From assembly GCA_903848465.1 (NCBI GenBank), contig CAINGK010000160.1, positions 19,034 to 83,033 of the forward strand: a stretch of 64,000 nt of DNA, in the 5' to 3' direction. The stretch comes from an uncultured Verrucomicrobiota bacterium. Lineage in GTDB: Bacteria > Verrucomicrobiota > Verrucomicrobiia > Verrucomicrobiales > Verrucomicrobiaceae. Shown here piece after piece: positions 52,955-62,185 of the stretch (the stretch's first letter is position 1; each line of letters opens with the position of its first letter). The notes beneath the pieces are model-generated. The model saw only the letters and a list, made by a program, of their open reading frames with translations, was not told the DNA's origin and did not search any database. The position numbers and the translations under genes are program-made.

Positions 52955-52955
52955 C

Positions 52956-55900
52956 TCACGGGGCGGCTGGAGTTGGATTGGTGGGAGGGGTGGGAGGCGT
53001 TGCTGGAGGGGCTGGTGGTTTGGCGCGGCGTTGCTTCCACCAGGCGAGGAGCCACTGGCAGGTCCGCAAGGCCATGCCTAGAATGCTGCGGAAGATCCAG
53101 GTGAGCAGCAGAATGAACGCTGCCAGCATCGAAGCGAGCAGGATGGGTACATTGGCGGCGCTGAACAGACCGGTAAGGAGCATGGCACCCAGGCCGAAGA
53201 TGATCAGATAGCGCAGCTTCTCCTGTGGGCCACGCTTCCAGCAGCGCAACCCGGCGATGAGCGAGACGAGGAATGCCAGGGCCTGGTAGAAGAAGGTGAT
53301 GCGCCTGCCACGGAAGCTCACACCGATCTCGGCGGGTGGCCCGAGACGGTGCAGGACCTCGCGGTGTCCCTGCTGCTGCACCTGGGAGCCGTAGAGGGTG
53401 CGCACATCGCTGGCGATGTCCGGTATCTGGCTCTGCTGCGCTTCGTCCAGATTATCGAGCTGCGGACCGAAGGCAGGTAGCACTCCGTTGACGACGCTTT
53501 GCATCATGCGCCAGGAGCGGTTGCGTGATTCCGGTGAGAGCGGGCCGCTGAAGCCGGTGTAGTGCCATTCGTTCGCTGGCAGGAAGAGCGTGTGCCGCGT
53601 CTCCATGATGCCGACATCCGCCACCTGCGGTGCCGCCACCGTGATGCCGCCCCACCAGCCGAGTTTTTCACCGGGATTGGAGCTGGGAGATTCAAACACG
53701 AAGCGCACGGGGAAGTCCACGCGGGCGGCATCGCCGCTGGGCAGGCGGACGAGCATGTCCTCGCTGCCTTCACGCCGCATGGGCTGCTGGGCTTCACGGT
53801 TCACAAACACGTCCGACTGCAAGCGTGCGCCCTGCGGCAGCCGCACGACAAGGAACTGCAGGTCGTTGTTTTTCACCCAGTAGATCACCTCGGTGGTCTG
53901 CGCCTTGTCAGTGGCCACGGCGGTGGTGAGGTCCGCATGCGTGATGACGGCCTGTGGCACGGGAATGAAACTGTTCTTGGCGAGTTCGACGCTCAGCTTG
54001 ATCGGTAGCGAGCGATACTTGTAGGCGAGGAAGACACCGGGCCGCTGCAACTCGCTGCGCAGTTCGCGGGCGTCGATTTCTTCCAGCGTTTCGGGTTCTG
54101 ATTTGCGGATTTCGAGGCTGTCTGCCTTCACCACTGCGACCTGTCCGGTTTCCTGAAAGGCCCCGGGCACATGCACATGGAGGAGGTCCATTTTGCCGGT
54201 CTTGCCGGCTTCGAGCGCGATGGGGCGTTCCAGATTCAAGCTGAGCGAAAAGCTGCCCTGGCGCTCGCTGCGCAGCACCACTTCCCACAGCACATAGTTG
54301 GCGGCGTCAGGCAGAGTCACCGGCTGCGGAGGCTGATAGGTTTTGTTGATCTCCTTCAACTGCGGATCGACGAAACGAATCTCGCCCGCGACTTCCTTTG
54401 GCACGGCGAGCACAAAACGATCGGTGGCGGCATAGGCGACATCAAAGGCGAGCGTCCAGGTGTGGCGGGTCGATTGCTCCTTCACCTCGACCAGGGTGAG
54501 TACCTCCACGCTGACCTGGGAACTGCGGCTTTTCAGACTCAGGGCGGCGGGCTTGGCGGTGTCGCGATAGCGGAAGGCCAGCTCGGTGGCGTTGGCCTCG
54601 CTTTGCAGCTTCACGGCGCTCACATCCTCCTGCTGGAAGTCGCCGATGTCCTTCGTGTTGGGTTCCAGGCTGGAATGAATCGTGGCACCGAGGAGCGCCT
54701 CATGCCGCGTGACATTTGGCAGCGTGAACACGGGCAGCACGATGTCTGCCGTGGCCTGCGTGCGGGTTTGCCGGGCCGTGAGGGTGAATTTGAACTCACC
54801 GGCGGTTTGTTTCGGCAGTTTGACGACCACATCGGTGCCTACCAGGTTCCAGGATTCGATCTGGCCTTTCACATCTGTGATGGTCCAGCCGGCGGGCGGG
54901 GTGAGGTGCGTCTCGAAGATGCCCACGCGGCGCACGGTGTAGCTGAACTCGGTGCTCAGGGTGGCAGCCTCGCGACGCACGCTGAGTTTCGTCAGGCTGG
55001 TGGCCTCGACCTGCGGTTTGGCCTCCGCGACATCGAGGGTGAGCTGGTAGGGCTGACGCAGAATGCGAAAGGTGCCCACCTGCGAGCGGCTGTCTCCGGC
55101 CAGAGAGCGCGTGGTGGAGGTGAGGGTCTTGGGTGTGACGTCGAGCTGCGCCTCTGCGCCGACGACCACCTCGCCATTCGCCTGAGCGGCCCCGATGACT
55201 TCAAGATCCGGGACGCTGACTTCAGCAGGAAGCTTGGCCACCGGGCCTTCGAGCTGGAGCTTGAGCGCGTAGTCGTCCCGCAGAGGCTTCTCCGGCAGTA
55301 CGATGAGCGTTTTGCGGCCAGCTTTGCCAGCCACAGTTTCGATCTTCCATTCCTTGATGCCAACACCCGTGACGCCGAGGATTTCCTGATCGGCAGGCAG
55401 GCCGATTTTCAATTCGTTGATCGGCGCACGCAGCACGCGCAGGGCGATGTCCGCCGTCGTCGCCACGGAGCCGATGCCGATCTGCGTGGTCAGTTTGTGC
55501 TGCGCCAGCACCAGCGGGCTCATTTGCGTGACGGCCTGCGCGGCCCCCCAGGCGATGTTTTGCTGCGCACCGGCACCGAAGAAGCAGGCGAACTGCGTCT
55601 GCCCGCCTTCCACCTTGGCGGTGAAGGCGGCGGCGGGATTGAGCTCAAACTCTAAGCCCTCGCCCGGCACGGTGATGCTGAGCCGTGAGACCGCCGCACG
55701 CGGCAGGTTCAGCGTGACGTGCGATTTGCCTGCGCTGCGGATGATCGGCGCATAAATCTTCAGGGCGATTTCATAAACGCCCTTCTCCGGCAGTATGAGA
55801 TCGCTGCCATCCGCGCGCGAACGCAGCACGGCCTTACCGGTGGTGGCTTCGCCGATGCCGGGGGCGGCTTTCTCCGTCAGGGGCAGCAGCACCCAGCCTT

Positions 55901-56237
55901 TCTTGAAGGATTCCACGGTGATCTTGGCATCGAGAATCACGCTGTCGCCTTCGACGCGGCCGGTGTATTCGGCTTTGGCCAGCACGGCTTCAGCGGGTGG
56001 CGGCTTGTCGTCCTCCTCGCGTTTCAGCGTGAGTTCATTCCAGAGATCGAGGAATTCGCGGTAGGGGAGAAAGACGCCCTTGCCACCGTCTTTGAAGACT
56101 TTTTCGAGTTCATCGAAGGGCACATACACGCGGCGTTCACGCTCGCGCACGGGGAGTTTGTCAGCGGTGGGCGCGGGAGTCTGCGCGCTGGCGGCGGCGC
56201 AGCACGAGATGAGAAAGAGGGACAGCAATGCACGCAT
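52956..56237 (-). CDS. Giant exported protein, paralogue 1 of three
   Basis: 1093 residues from the ATG at 56237, which starts a good signal peptide (MRALLSLFLISCCAAASAQT). The opening block RRVYVPFDELEKVFKDGGKG, then VFLPYREFLDLWNEL and AEYTGRVEGDSVILDAKITV parallels those of the two downstream giants, and a LQFLVVRLPQGARLQSDVFV segment parallels LQFLPVLLPDHAELISVSVS in paralogue 3. The body is beta-rich without Cys-rich or catalytic motifs. Three transmembrane helices at the C-terminus (FYQALAFLVSLIAGLRCW, LIIFGLGAMLLTGLF, LASMLAAFILLLTWIF) and a Pro-rich tail end it. The protein should be anchored in the inner membrane with its large part in the periplasm. Function is not recognised. Paralogue 2 starts one base after its stop. 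Confidence 0.82.
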   Translation of the reverse strand: MRALLSLFLISCCAAASAQTPAPTADKLPVRERERRVYVPFDELEKVFKDGGKGVFLPYREFLDLWNELTLKREEDDKPPPAEAVLAKAEYTGRVEGDSVILDAKITVESFKKGWVLLPLTEKAAPGIGEATTGKAVLRSRADGSDLILPEKGVYEIALKIYAPIIRSAGKSHVTLNLPRAAVSRLSITVPGEGLEFELNPAAAFTAKVEGGQTQFACFFGAGAQQNIAWGAAQAVTQMSPLVLAQHKLTTQIGIGSVATTADIALRVLRAPINELKIGLPADQEILGVTGVGIKEWKIETVAGKAGRKTLIVLPEKPLRDDYALKLQLEGPVAKLPAEVSVPDLEVIGAAQANGEVVVGAEAQLDVTPKTLTSTTRSLAGDSRSQVGTFRILRQPYQLTLDVAEAKPQVEATSLTKLSVRREAATLSTEFSYTVRRVGIFETHLTPPAGWTITDVKGQIESWNLVGTDVVVKLPKQTAGEFKFTLTARQTRTQATADIVLPVFTLPNVTRHEALLGATIHSSLEPNTKDIGDFQQEDVSAVKLQSEANATELAFRYRDTAKPAALSLKSRSSQVSVEVLTLVEVKEQSTRHTWTLAFDVAYAATDRFVLAVPKEVAGEIRFVDPQLKEINKTYQPPQPVTLPDAANYVLWEVVLRSERQGSFSLSLNLERPIALEAGKTGKMDLLHVHVPGAFQETGQVAVVKADSLEIRKSEPETLEEIDARELRSELQRPGVFLAYKYRSLPIKLSVELAKNSFIPVPQAVITHADLTTAVATDKAQTTEVIYWVKNNDLQFLVVRLPQGARLQSDVFVNREAQQPMRREGSEDMLVRLPSGDAARVDFPVRFVFESPSSNPGEKLGWWGGITVAAPQVADVGIMETRHTLFLPANEWHYTGFSGPLSPESRNRSWRMMQSVVNGVLPAFGPQLDNLDEAQQSQIPDIASDVRTLYGSQVQQQGHREVLHRLGPPAEIGVSFRGRRITFFYQALAFLVSLIAGLRCWKRGPQEKLRYLIIFGLGAMLLTGLFSAANVPILLASMLAAFILLLTWIFRSILGMALRTCQWLLAWWKQRRAKPPAPPATPPTPPTNPTPAAP

Positions 56238-56461
56238 GATTGAGCGGATGGTTGGGTATGATTTCACAAAATTTGTATCAGGAACGCGGCTTTTTGACGA
56301 GTACAGATGTGTAGGCGCGCAGGAAAGACTTAGTAGGAGCACGCGACGGGCGCGTTATTCTTGGGGGCATCTTTTCCGCCAAACTTGGGTGCCTGATCTG
56401 CGTTTATACTTGACCTCTGCTCTCCCAGCCGCTGCTTTAGCGTCATCTGATCATCCTCGAC

Positions 56462-58780
56462 ATGAAAACCACTTCGCGTTTCGTTACTCTTGCCTCCGTC
56501 TGCCTGATCTCTGCTGCCAGTGCACAGCTCGCGGAAGAATTCCATACTTGGACGAACACCTCGGGTAAGCAGGTGGAGGCGACTTTGGTGGCGGTCGATG
56601 CGGCCGCTAAGAAACTGAAAATCAAGACCAAGGACGGGCGCGAGTTTGACGTGCCCATCGCTACTCTGAGCCCGGCCGATTTTGAATATGCCAAGGCGCG
56701 CTATGCTGCCATGCAGGCCCCTCCCGCCGCTGCACCTGCGGCAACTGCCATGCCTGCCACGCCCGCTGCGACACCTCCGGCCACCCCTGCCGCGACGCCG
56801 AAAGCCGGGGCCACTGTCGCTGCTGCGAAAAAGCCTGCGCCTCCGCGGCCAGCAATCACGGTGATTCCCGTGTCGAAATTCAAAGCGCCTTCGGTCAATG
56901 ATTATCTCGGGGGCATCGCCAAAGTGCGTCCGCGGTTGATTCACAATGCGGCTGGCTGGGCGGCGCTGAAGGGGCAGATCGCGACAGATCCGGTGCTGGC
57001 GAAAATCATGGAGGCACTGAAAGCCTCTGGGGAAGATCTGCTGCTGGACCCCGAACTGACCCGCATCAACGGCGATACGGGTGGAGAAGGAGCCAAGGCA
57101 GTCTATCGCATCGGTCTGCTGGGAGCGCTGCATTACGGCGACGGCGATTTGAAATGGCAGGACAAGGGTGCCAAGGAAGTGCTGGCGCTGACGGACAAAG
57201 TGTCTTTCCGTGACTGGCACCCGGACCTGATGGACAATGTGACCGACATGGTGGTGGCCACTGCGCTGGGGTATGACTGGTTTCGCGCGGGTTTGAACAC
57301 GGAACAGGCCGCCGTCGTGCGCACGTATCTCGCGGAGAAAGGCATCGCGGCACTCATTGCCCATCTCGAAGGTGAAGAAGTCCCTGAAAGTGCCAAAGGA
57401 CAGTCCGGTGGTCAGACTGGAACGAAAGCCAAGCCACCGGCGAAAGTGCAGGCCAAACCGCAGGCAAAACCGGACGCTGGCAAAGTGCTGCCGAGCAGCG
57501 AGCAGATGGCGGCAGCCTCCGCGCTGCTGCTCTCTGCCATTTGCCTGGTGGATGAGGAGCCGGCTGTTGCCAAAAAAGCGGCGGAGGCGGCTGCAAAAAT
57601 CTTTGGCAAAGGGATCGTCCGCTTTGCTCCGGGCGGTGTGTGGCCCGAGGGTCTGCAGGCCGGCGAGATGGTGATGGACTATGTCGCGATGGTCTCCGAG
57701 TCGCTTAAAGCCGCTGCTGGACGTGATCTGGGCATCAGTTTGCTGGAAGGCATTCCGCAGTTCGGCGTCGCCCGCATGCACCTGATGGGCCCCAGCGGCC
57801 AGTCGTTCAATTTCGGGGACGCCACGGGTGCGGCATCCGTCCGCCCATGGGTTGCCACCTGGCTGTGCGGCGTCGCGGGTAATCCTGGCATCCGCGCTGT
57901 GGCGGCCACTGGCAAGCAGCCGGTGACCTCCTCCTACTTCGGACAGGTCGGTAACTTCTTATATTACAACGCGCACGCTGCCGGAGACGGCACGGCGGAC
58001 TCGCTGGACTACTCGCAGCCCGGTGGTTATGTGGCCGCCTCGCGCTCCGGCTGGGATAAAAATGACTACTTCATCGCAGTCAAAGGCGGTGACAATGGAG
58101 ATACTGCGGCGCAGCTCGACATCGGCAGCTTCGTGCTGGAGGCCGGCGGGCAGCGCTGGGGTATTGAACTCGGTGCGGAAACGGAGAAGGCTCCGGGCTT
58201 TGAAGTCAAACCGGGAGCGGACCGCACTAAGCGCTTTGCCCTCTATCTTGAAAACACGCTGGGTCAGAACACGCTGGTCCTTGATGGGAACCAGGATATG
58301 GAAGCTAGTGCTGCGGTGCTGCTGGGGGCGTCCACGCCGGAGCGCGGATTTGCCGTGGTGGATATGACGAAGGCTTATTCTAAGCATGCGAAGGATGTCC
58401 ATCGTGGCGTCATGGTCGTGCGCGGGGCGAAGCCTTACATCGTGGTGCAGGATGATCTGACCATGAAAAACACCGGCTCGATCACGTGGAGTATGCACAC
58501 GAAGGCGGAGATCAGCGCTAGTGGCACCACGGCCAAGCTCACGCTCGGGGGCAAGACGCTGGTCGCTACGATTGTGGCACCTGCCACCGCCACCTTCAGC
58601 GCCGCCGAGCCGCCGGAAGCCGTCGGCGAGACGATGCGCGATCTGGTAAAGGAAAAGGTCCATGTCCTCAAGGCTGCGGTCGAAGGGGTCAAAGGGCCGC
58701 AGAGCCTGTGCATCACGTTTGCACTCGATGAAGCGCCGACGCATGCGGCAGCGCCGATTGCGGCGTGGGGGAAGAAGTGA
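56462..58780 (+). CDS. Secreted SHD1 plus heparinase II/III-like protein
   Basis: 772 residues with a signal peptide (RFVTLASVCLISAASAQLAE). Residues about 27-75 form an SHD1 domain (FHTWTNTSGKQVEATLVAVD, then KTKDGREFDVPIATLSPADF), frequent at the N-terminus of planctomycete and verrucomicrobial secreted proteins. An Ala/Pro linker follows. From about 140 the protein resembles alginate/heparin lyases: an alpha-toroid (PRLIHNAAGWAALKGQIATD, VVATALGYDWF) and a C-terminal beta-sheet domain with YYNAHAAGDGTADSLDYSQ, YVAASRSGWDKNDYF and YIVVQDDLTMKN. Another Pro/Lys-rich insertion lies at about 315-345. It starts 224 bp from paralogue 1 on the opposite strand. The polysaccharide target is unknown. 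Confidence 0.8.
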   Translation: MKTTSRFVTLASVCLISAASAQLAEEFHTWTNTSGKQVEATLVAVDAAAKKLKIKTKDGREFDVPIATLSPADFEYAKARYAAMQAPPAAAPAATAMPATPAATPPATPAATPKAGATVAAAKKPAPPRPAITVIPVSKFKAPSVNDYLGGIAKVRPRLIHNAAGWAALKGQIATDPVLAKIMEALKASGEDLLLDPELTRINGDTGGEGAKAVYRIGLLGALHYGDGDLKWQDKGAKEVLALTDKVSFRDWHPDLMDNVTDMVVATALGYDWFRAGLNTEQAAVVRTYLAEKGIAALIAHLEGEEVPESAKGQSGGQTGTKAKPPAKVQAKPQAKPDAGKVLPSSEQMAAASALLLSAICLVDEEPAVAKKAAEAAAKIFGKGIVRFAPGGVWPEGLQAGEMVMDYVAMVSESLKAAAGRDLGISLLEGIPQFGVARMHLMGPSGQSFNFGDATGAASVRPWVATWLCGVAGNPGIRAVAATGKQPVTSSYFGQVGNFLYYNAHAAGDGTADSLDYSQPGGYVAASRSGWDKNDYFIAVKGGDNGDTAAQLDIGSFVLEAGGQRWGIELGAETEKAPGFEVKPGADRTKRFALYLENTLGQNTLVLDGNQDMEASAAVLLGASTPERGFAVVDMTKAYSKHAKDVHRGVMVVRGAKPYIVVQDDLTMKNTGSITWSMHTKAEISASGTTAKLTLGGKTLVATIVAPATATFSAAEPPEAVGETMRDLVKEKVHVLKAAVEGVKGPQSLCITFALDEAPTHAAAPIAAWGKK

Positions 58781-59677
58781 TTATGCTCGCGGGTGCGCGG
58801 CTTCATAGACTTCCTTCATGCGCTGCGTGGAGACGTGGGTGTAGATCTGCGTGGTCGAGAGGCTCGCATGGCCGAGCAGTTCTTGGACGCTGCGCAGGTC
58901 TGCGCCGTTGTTCAGCAGATGGGTGGCAAAGCTGTGGCGTAGCTTGTGAGGGGTGAGGTGGACGGGCAGGCCGGAGGCGCGCCAGTATTTCATGATGACA
59001 TCATCGACGGCTTGGCCGGTGATGCGGGTGCCGAGTTTGCTGCGAAAAAGTGCGCCGTCATGTACACTGGCTTTGGCGCGGTAGCGCTGCACGGCTTCGA
59101 GTGCTTTGGAACCCACGGGGCAAAGGCGCTCTTTTTTGCCTTTGCCGAAGACGCGGACGGTTTCGGTGTAGGTGTCGATGTCAGCGACATTGAGCGCGAC
59201 GAGTTCGCTCAGGCGCATGCCGGTGCTGTAGAAGAGCTCCAGGATGGCGGTGTCGCGTTCCGGTGCCCAGATGGCGTCGCGTTTGGATTTTTCCAGGGAA
59301 AGCGGCAAGGCGAGCATGGCTTCCACCTGGGTGACGGTGAGCACGACGGGGAGCTTTTTCTCGCGCTTGGGGAGCTGGACTTCGAGCAGCGGATTGGCTT
59401 TCCAGCCGCGGCGGCGGGTGAGCCATTTGAAGAAGCTGCGCAGGGCGGCGAACTGGAGGCGGATGGTGGTGCGGCCGCGTTCGCGCTTCATGAGGTCGAA
59501 GAGGAAGGCGCGGAAGTCGTCGGCGGTGAGTTCGCTCCAGCCTTTGAAGGGAGTGCGCCATTCGCGGAACTGGCGGAGGGCGAGTTCGTAGTTCGCTAGC
59601 GTGCGCTCCGAGGAGCGGCGCTCCACTTCCATGAACTCCAGAAACTCGGCGGCGAGCTTGTCATCCATGGGGTTCAT
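58781..59677 (-). CDS. Tyrosine recombinase, XerC type
   Basis: 298 residues, the usual size of XerC/XerD. The SAM-like N-terminal domain spans about 8-95. Catalytic residues of the tyrosine recombinase family are all present: Arg155 (GMRLSELVALN), Lys179 (GKGKKER), His244 and Arg247 (HKLRHSFATHLL), His270 (LLGHASLSTT) and Tyr279 (IYTHV). It likely resolves chromosome dimers with a XerD partner elsewhere. It follows the rhomboid-like gene by 2 bp and abuts the convergent heparinase-like gene with no gap. No dif-like site was identified. Confidence 0.9.
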   Translation of the reverse strand: MNPMDDKLAAEFLEFMEVERRSSERTLANYELALRQFREWRTPFKGWSELTADDFRAFLFDLMKRERGRTTIRLQFAALRSFFKWLTRRRGWKANPLLEVQLPKREKKLPVVLTVTQVEAMLALPLSLEKSKRDAIWAPERDTAILELFYSTGMRLSELVALNVADIDTYTETVRVFGKGKKERLCPVGSKALEAVQRYRAKASVHDGALFRSKLGTRITGQAVDDVIMKYWRASGLPVHLTPHKLRHSFATHLLNNGADLRSVQELLGHASLSTTQIYTHVSTQRMKEVYEAAHPRA

Positions 59678-59679
59678 TT

Positions 59680-60462
59680 TCAGGTGCGTTTCGCGCGGCA
59701 GGCGCTGCAGATTTCATCGCCGGAGTCGAGCACGCGGAAGTCCAGATGCGGATCATCCAGCTCGGTTTTTTTGCAGAGGGAGCATTGGTGGAAAAAGGTG
59801 CCCTGCGGCGGTTTGGCGGAGTCAAACCGGCTGCGGCGCGAGGCGACTTGGGCCATGCGCGCCCGTTCGCTGATGAAGCCGGGGCCGAAGGCGACGAAGA
59901 AGTTCAGGTGTGCGAGCAGCACTGGAAACAGTAGCACTGGATTGCCCATGACCACGAAAGCGGTCATCCCAGCGCTCAAGGCCGCTACCCATTTCATTTT
60001 GATGGGCAGGATGAAGTAGATGTAGATCTCCTCATTTGGAAACAAGCTCGCAAAGGCGAACAGCAGGGTTTGATAGAGAAACATTCCCGAGGCAGGCCAG
60101 TGAAAGAGCAGCGCGCCCACGGTGACGGCAAACATCCAGCCGTAGATGTAGAGATTGACGCGAAACGCGCCCCAGGCCGATTCCAAACCGCGGCCAATCC
60201 ACATCATGAACATGGCACCGATCAGCGCCCAGATGAGTGAAAAGTTGCCGGGAATGAACACATGCGTGACCAACCGCCAGACTTCGCCGTGCATCACCCG
60301 GGTCGGATTCAGCTCAAGAAATTGCAAATAGGCTGCCGCACCCTCCGGCGACATCACCATGACCATGAAGAGCACCAGCAGTTGAAATCCGGCGATGACC
60401 TGCACTAAGCTGGGAATGGCGAAACGACCGAATTTGGACTCTAATTTGGAAATGAGGGGCAT
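59680..60462 (-). CDS. Rhomboid-like membrane protein with C-terminal zinc-ribbon-like motif
   Basis: 260 residues with six or seven hydrophobic segments. The start of the core (NPTRVMHGEVWRLVTHVFIP, then MWIGRGLESAWGAFRVNLYI) resembles rhomboid-related proteins, where 'W.l.T..F.H' and 'G..lE..wG' occur. The catalytic GxS serine and the later histidine are missing, so it is likely a non-protease. The cytosolic tail carries CSLCKKTELDDPHLDFRVLD and CSACRAKR, i.e. two CxxC pairs, a zinc-ribbon-like motif. Operon with the NosR-like protein and XerC. Confidence 0.8.
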   Translation of the reverse strand: MPLISKLESKFGRFAIPSLVQVIAGFQLLVLFMVMVMSPEGAAAYLQFLELNPTRVMHGEVWRLVTHVFIPGNFSLIWALIGAMFMMWIGRGLESAWGAFRVNLYIYGWMFAVTVGALLFHWPASGMFLYQTLLFAFASLFPNEEIYIYFILPIKMKWVAALSAGMTAFVVMGNPVLLFPVLLAHLNFFVAFGPGFISERARMAQVASRRSRFDSAKPPQGTFFHQCSLCKKTELDDPHLDFRVLDSGDEICSACRAKRT

Positions 60463-60487
60463 GTCAGGGGTGTCTGGTAGTCCGGTT

Positions 60488-62152
60488 TCAGCTCGGAGCC
60501 AAGAAAAGAACGAACGTCACACACAACGCGGCGAGCCAATCGCGCGTGCCGAAGTGATCGGCATCGCCGGTGAAGCGCAGCAGTTTGAAGAGGGCACCGG
60601 TGGGGCAGCCGTAGCGGCAGTAGGCGAGGGGGGTGAAGAGGGACAGCAGCAGGCCGAGGACGGCGATGGCGATGCTGGCCCAGCCAGCGACGCGGAAGAG
60701 GTAGGCGTCGAAGGGCTCCAGTGCGTTTAGATTGACTGGCAGGGCGAAGGCGACGCTGAAGAGAACGGAGGCGAGGAGGATGAAGGGCAGTTTGGAGAGG
60801 AGGGCGTCGATGGTTTTCGAGGGGGACCACTGCCAGGGCAGGCGGCGCATGAGGAGCTGCTGCAAGGCTCCGTGGGGGCAGATGTGGTGGCAGTAGAGCT
60901 GCTTGCTGGTGAAGACTGGACCCAGAAGCGCGACGGTAGCGAGGAGGACGAGGCCGTGGGCATTGCGCCAGGGAGTGCCGTGAGCGGCCCAGCCGGCGAG
61001 GAGACCTTGGGAGAGCATTTCTCCGGCGATGAAGCCGCCATAGACCACTAGCAGCGCATGGTGCAGGTGGCGGCACCAGGCCCGGCCCCGCAGGGGGGTG
61101 AAGGCCATGGCAAAGGCGGCGAGAAGGATGGTCACATGGCCGGTGTCCTGCCAGCGCCAGCGGATTTGCTGCCACCAGCCGCGTCGGGCTTCTTGTTCGT
61201 GGAGGAGGGATTCGGCGCGGACGCGGATGCCTTCGGCGATGCCGTAGCTGGTCTGTGTCGCGCCGGAGACGCCTTCGATGCCTGCTGCGTTGAAGTCGAT
61301 GTGTGCGATCTTCTCGGTGGTCATGCCGTCGAAGGTTTTTAGGAACGAGGGGTCGCCGGTGACGTAGCCGATATACTGCTCGGTGTCGTAGCTCCGCCGC
61401 AGGGCGATGCCGCGCAGGGTGGTGCCAGTGGCGTCCATCAGCATGAAGGTGTCGCTCGGTCCTTTGTAGCCGACGGTGCCGTCTGAGGCTGGTGCGGTGC
61501 GGACGGCGAGGGCGATGACGGTGTTGTTAGCATCCAGTACTTCTTGAGAACCAGGATGCTGTGTGGACTCGAGCAGTTTCGCCGCCCGGGGTTCGAGTTT
61601 TTTGACTTCTTCGAGGGTGATCGCGTCGGGGAAGCGCAGGGAGGTGGTGGCGCTTTTGCCCATGCGGCGGAGGACGCCTTCGGCGATGGCGCTGCTGGTG
61701 AGCGTGGCACCGGAAACGGCGTGGGGTTGGAGACTGGCGAGTTCGGCGGCTTTTTGGTTGGTGAACTGATGGAAGAAGGAGCGCTCGCGCACCACTTCGG
61801 CGAGATGGTCGGTGGTGTCGCCGCTGCTGAGGATGCGGAGGCCGAGGACTTTGCCGCGTGAGTCGAGCGCGATGAGGGTGTTCGTCGGGCCGGAGTAGCC
61901 GATGATGTCATCGGCTTCGGGGGAGGTTTGCATGACGTGGCCGAGCGTGATGCCCGAGGTGTCTTTGACGGCCTGCATGCCGTTTTGGGGTGTCAGAGAC
62001 GCAGCGGTAGGGAAGAAGTCGTGGATGCGGTCCACGGTGAGTGCCATGGTCGTCGAAGGGTGGGAGCGGCGGATGGCGAGGACCGCGAGCGCCAACAACG
62101 CGATGCGCCAGAGGCGCAGAGCGAGGGGTTTCCAGCGGCGGGGAGTGGGCAT
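60488..62152 (-). CDS. NosR/RnfG-like membrane flavoprotein with two FMN-binding and two 4Fe-4S-type motifs
   Basis: 554 residues from the ATG at 62152. An N-terminal signal/anchor (RLWRIALLALAVLAIRRS) is followed by two FMN_bind domains with SGAT motifs at 147-150 (HAVSGATLTSSAI) and 296-299 (GVSGATQTSYGI). From about 345 come about five transmembrane helices. Two cysteine clusters CHHICPHGALQ and CRYGCPTGAL of the NapH/NosR type follow, one in the middle and one near the end. It should carry electrons across the membrane, with FMN attached through Thr by an ApbE enzyme not found here. The residue before SGAT that is normally Asp is His in the first motif and Glu in the second. Confidence 0.85.
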   Translation of the reverse strand: MPTPRRWKPLALRLWRIALLALAVLAIRRSHPSTTMALTVDRIHDFFPTAASLTPQNGMQAVKDTSGITLGHVMQTSPEADDIIGYSGPTNTLIALDSRGKVLGLRILSSGDTTDHLAEVVRERSFFHQFTNQKAAELASLQPHAVSGATLTSSAIAEGVLRRMGKSATTSLRFPDAITLEEVKKLEPRAAKLLESTQHPGSQEVLDANNTVIALAVRTAPASDGTVGYKGPSDTFMLMDATGTTLRGIALRRSYDTEQYIGYVTGDPSFLKTFDGMTTEKIAHIDFNAAGIEGVSGATQTSYGIAEGIRVRAESLLHEQEARRGWWQQIRWRWQDTGHVTILLAAFAMAFTPLRGRAWCRHLHHALLVVYGGFIAGEMLSQGLLAGWAAHGTPWRNAHGLVLLATVALLGPVFTSKQLYCHHICPHGALQQLLMRRLPWQWSPSKTIDALLSKLPFILLASVLFSVAFALPVNLNALEPFDAYLFRVAGWASIAIAVLGLLLSLFTPLAYCRYGCPTGALFKLLRFTGDADHFGTRDWLAALCVTFVLFLAPS

Positions 62153-62185
62153 TTGAAGAGTTAGGGAAGCACTGAAATTTCGCAC

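Noticed and set aside
54171..55655. 494-codon open frame on the plus strand
   Set aside because: Antisense to paralogue 1, with composition typical of a shadow frame.
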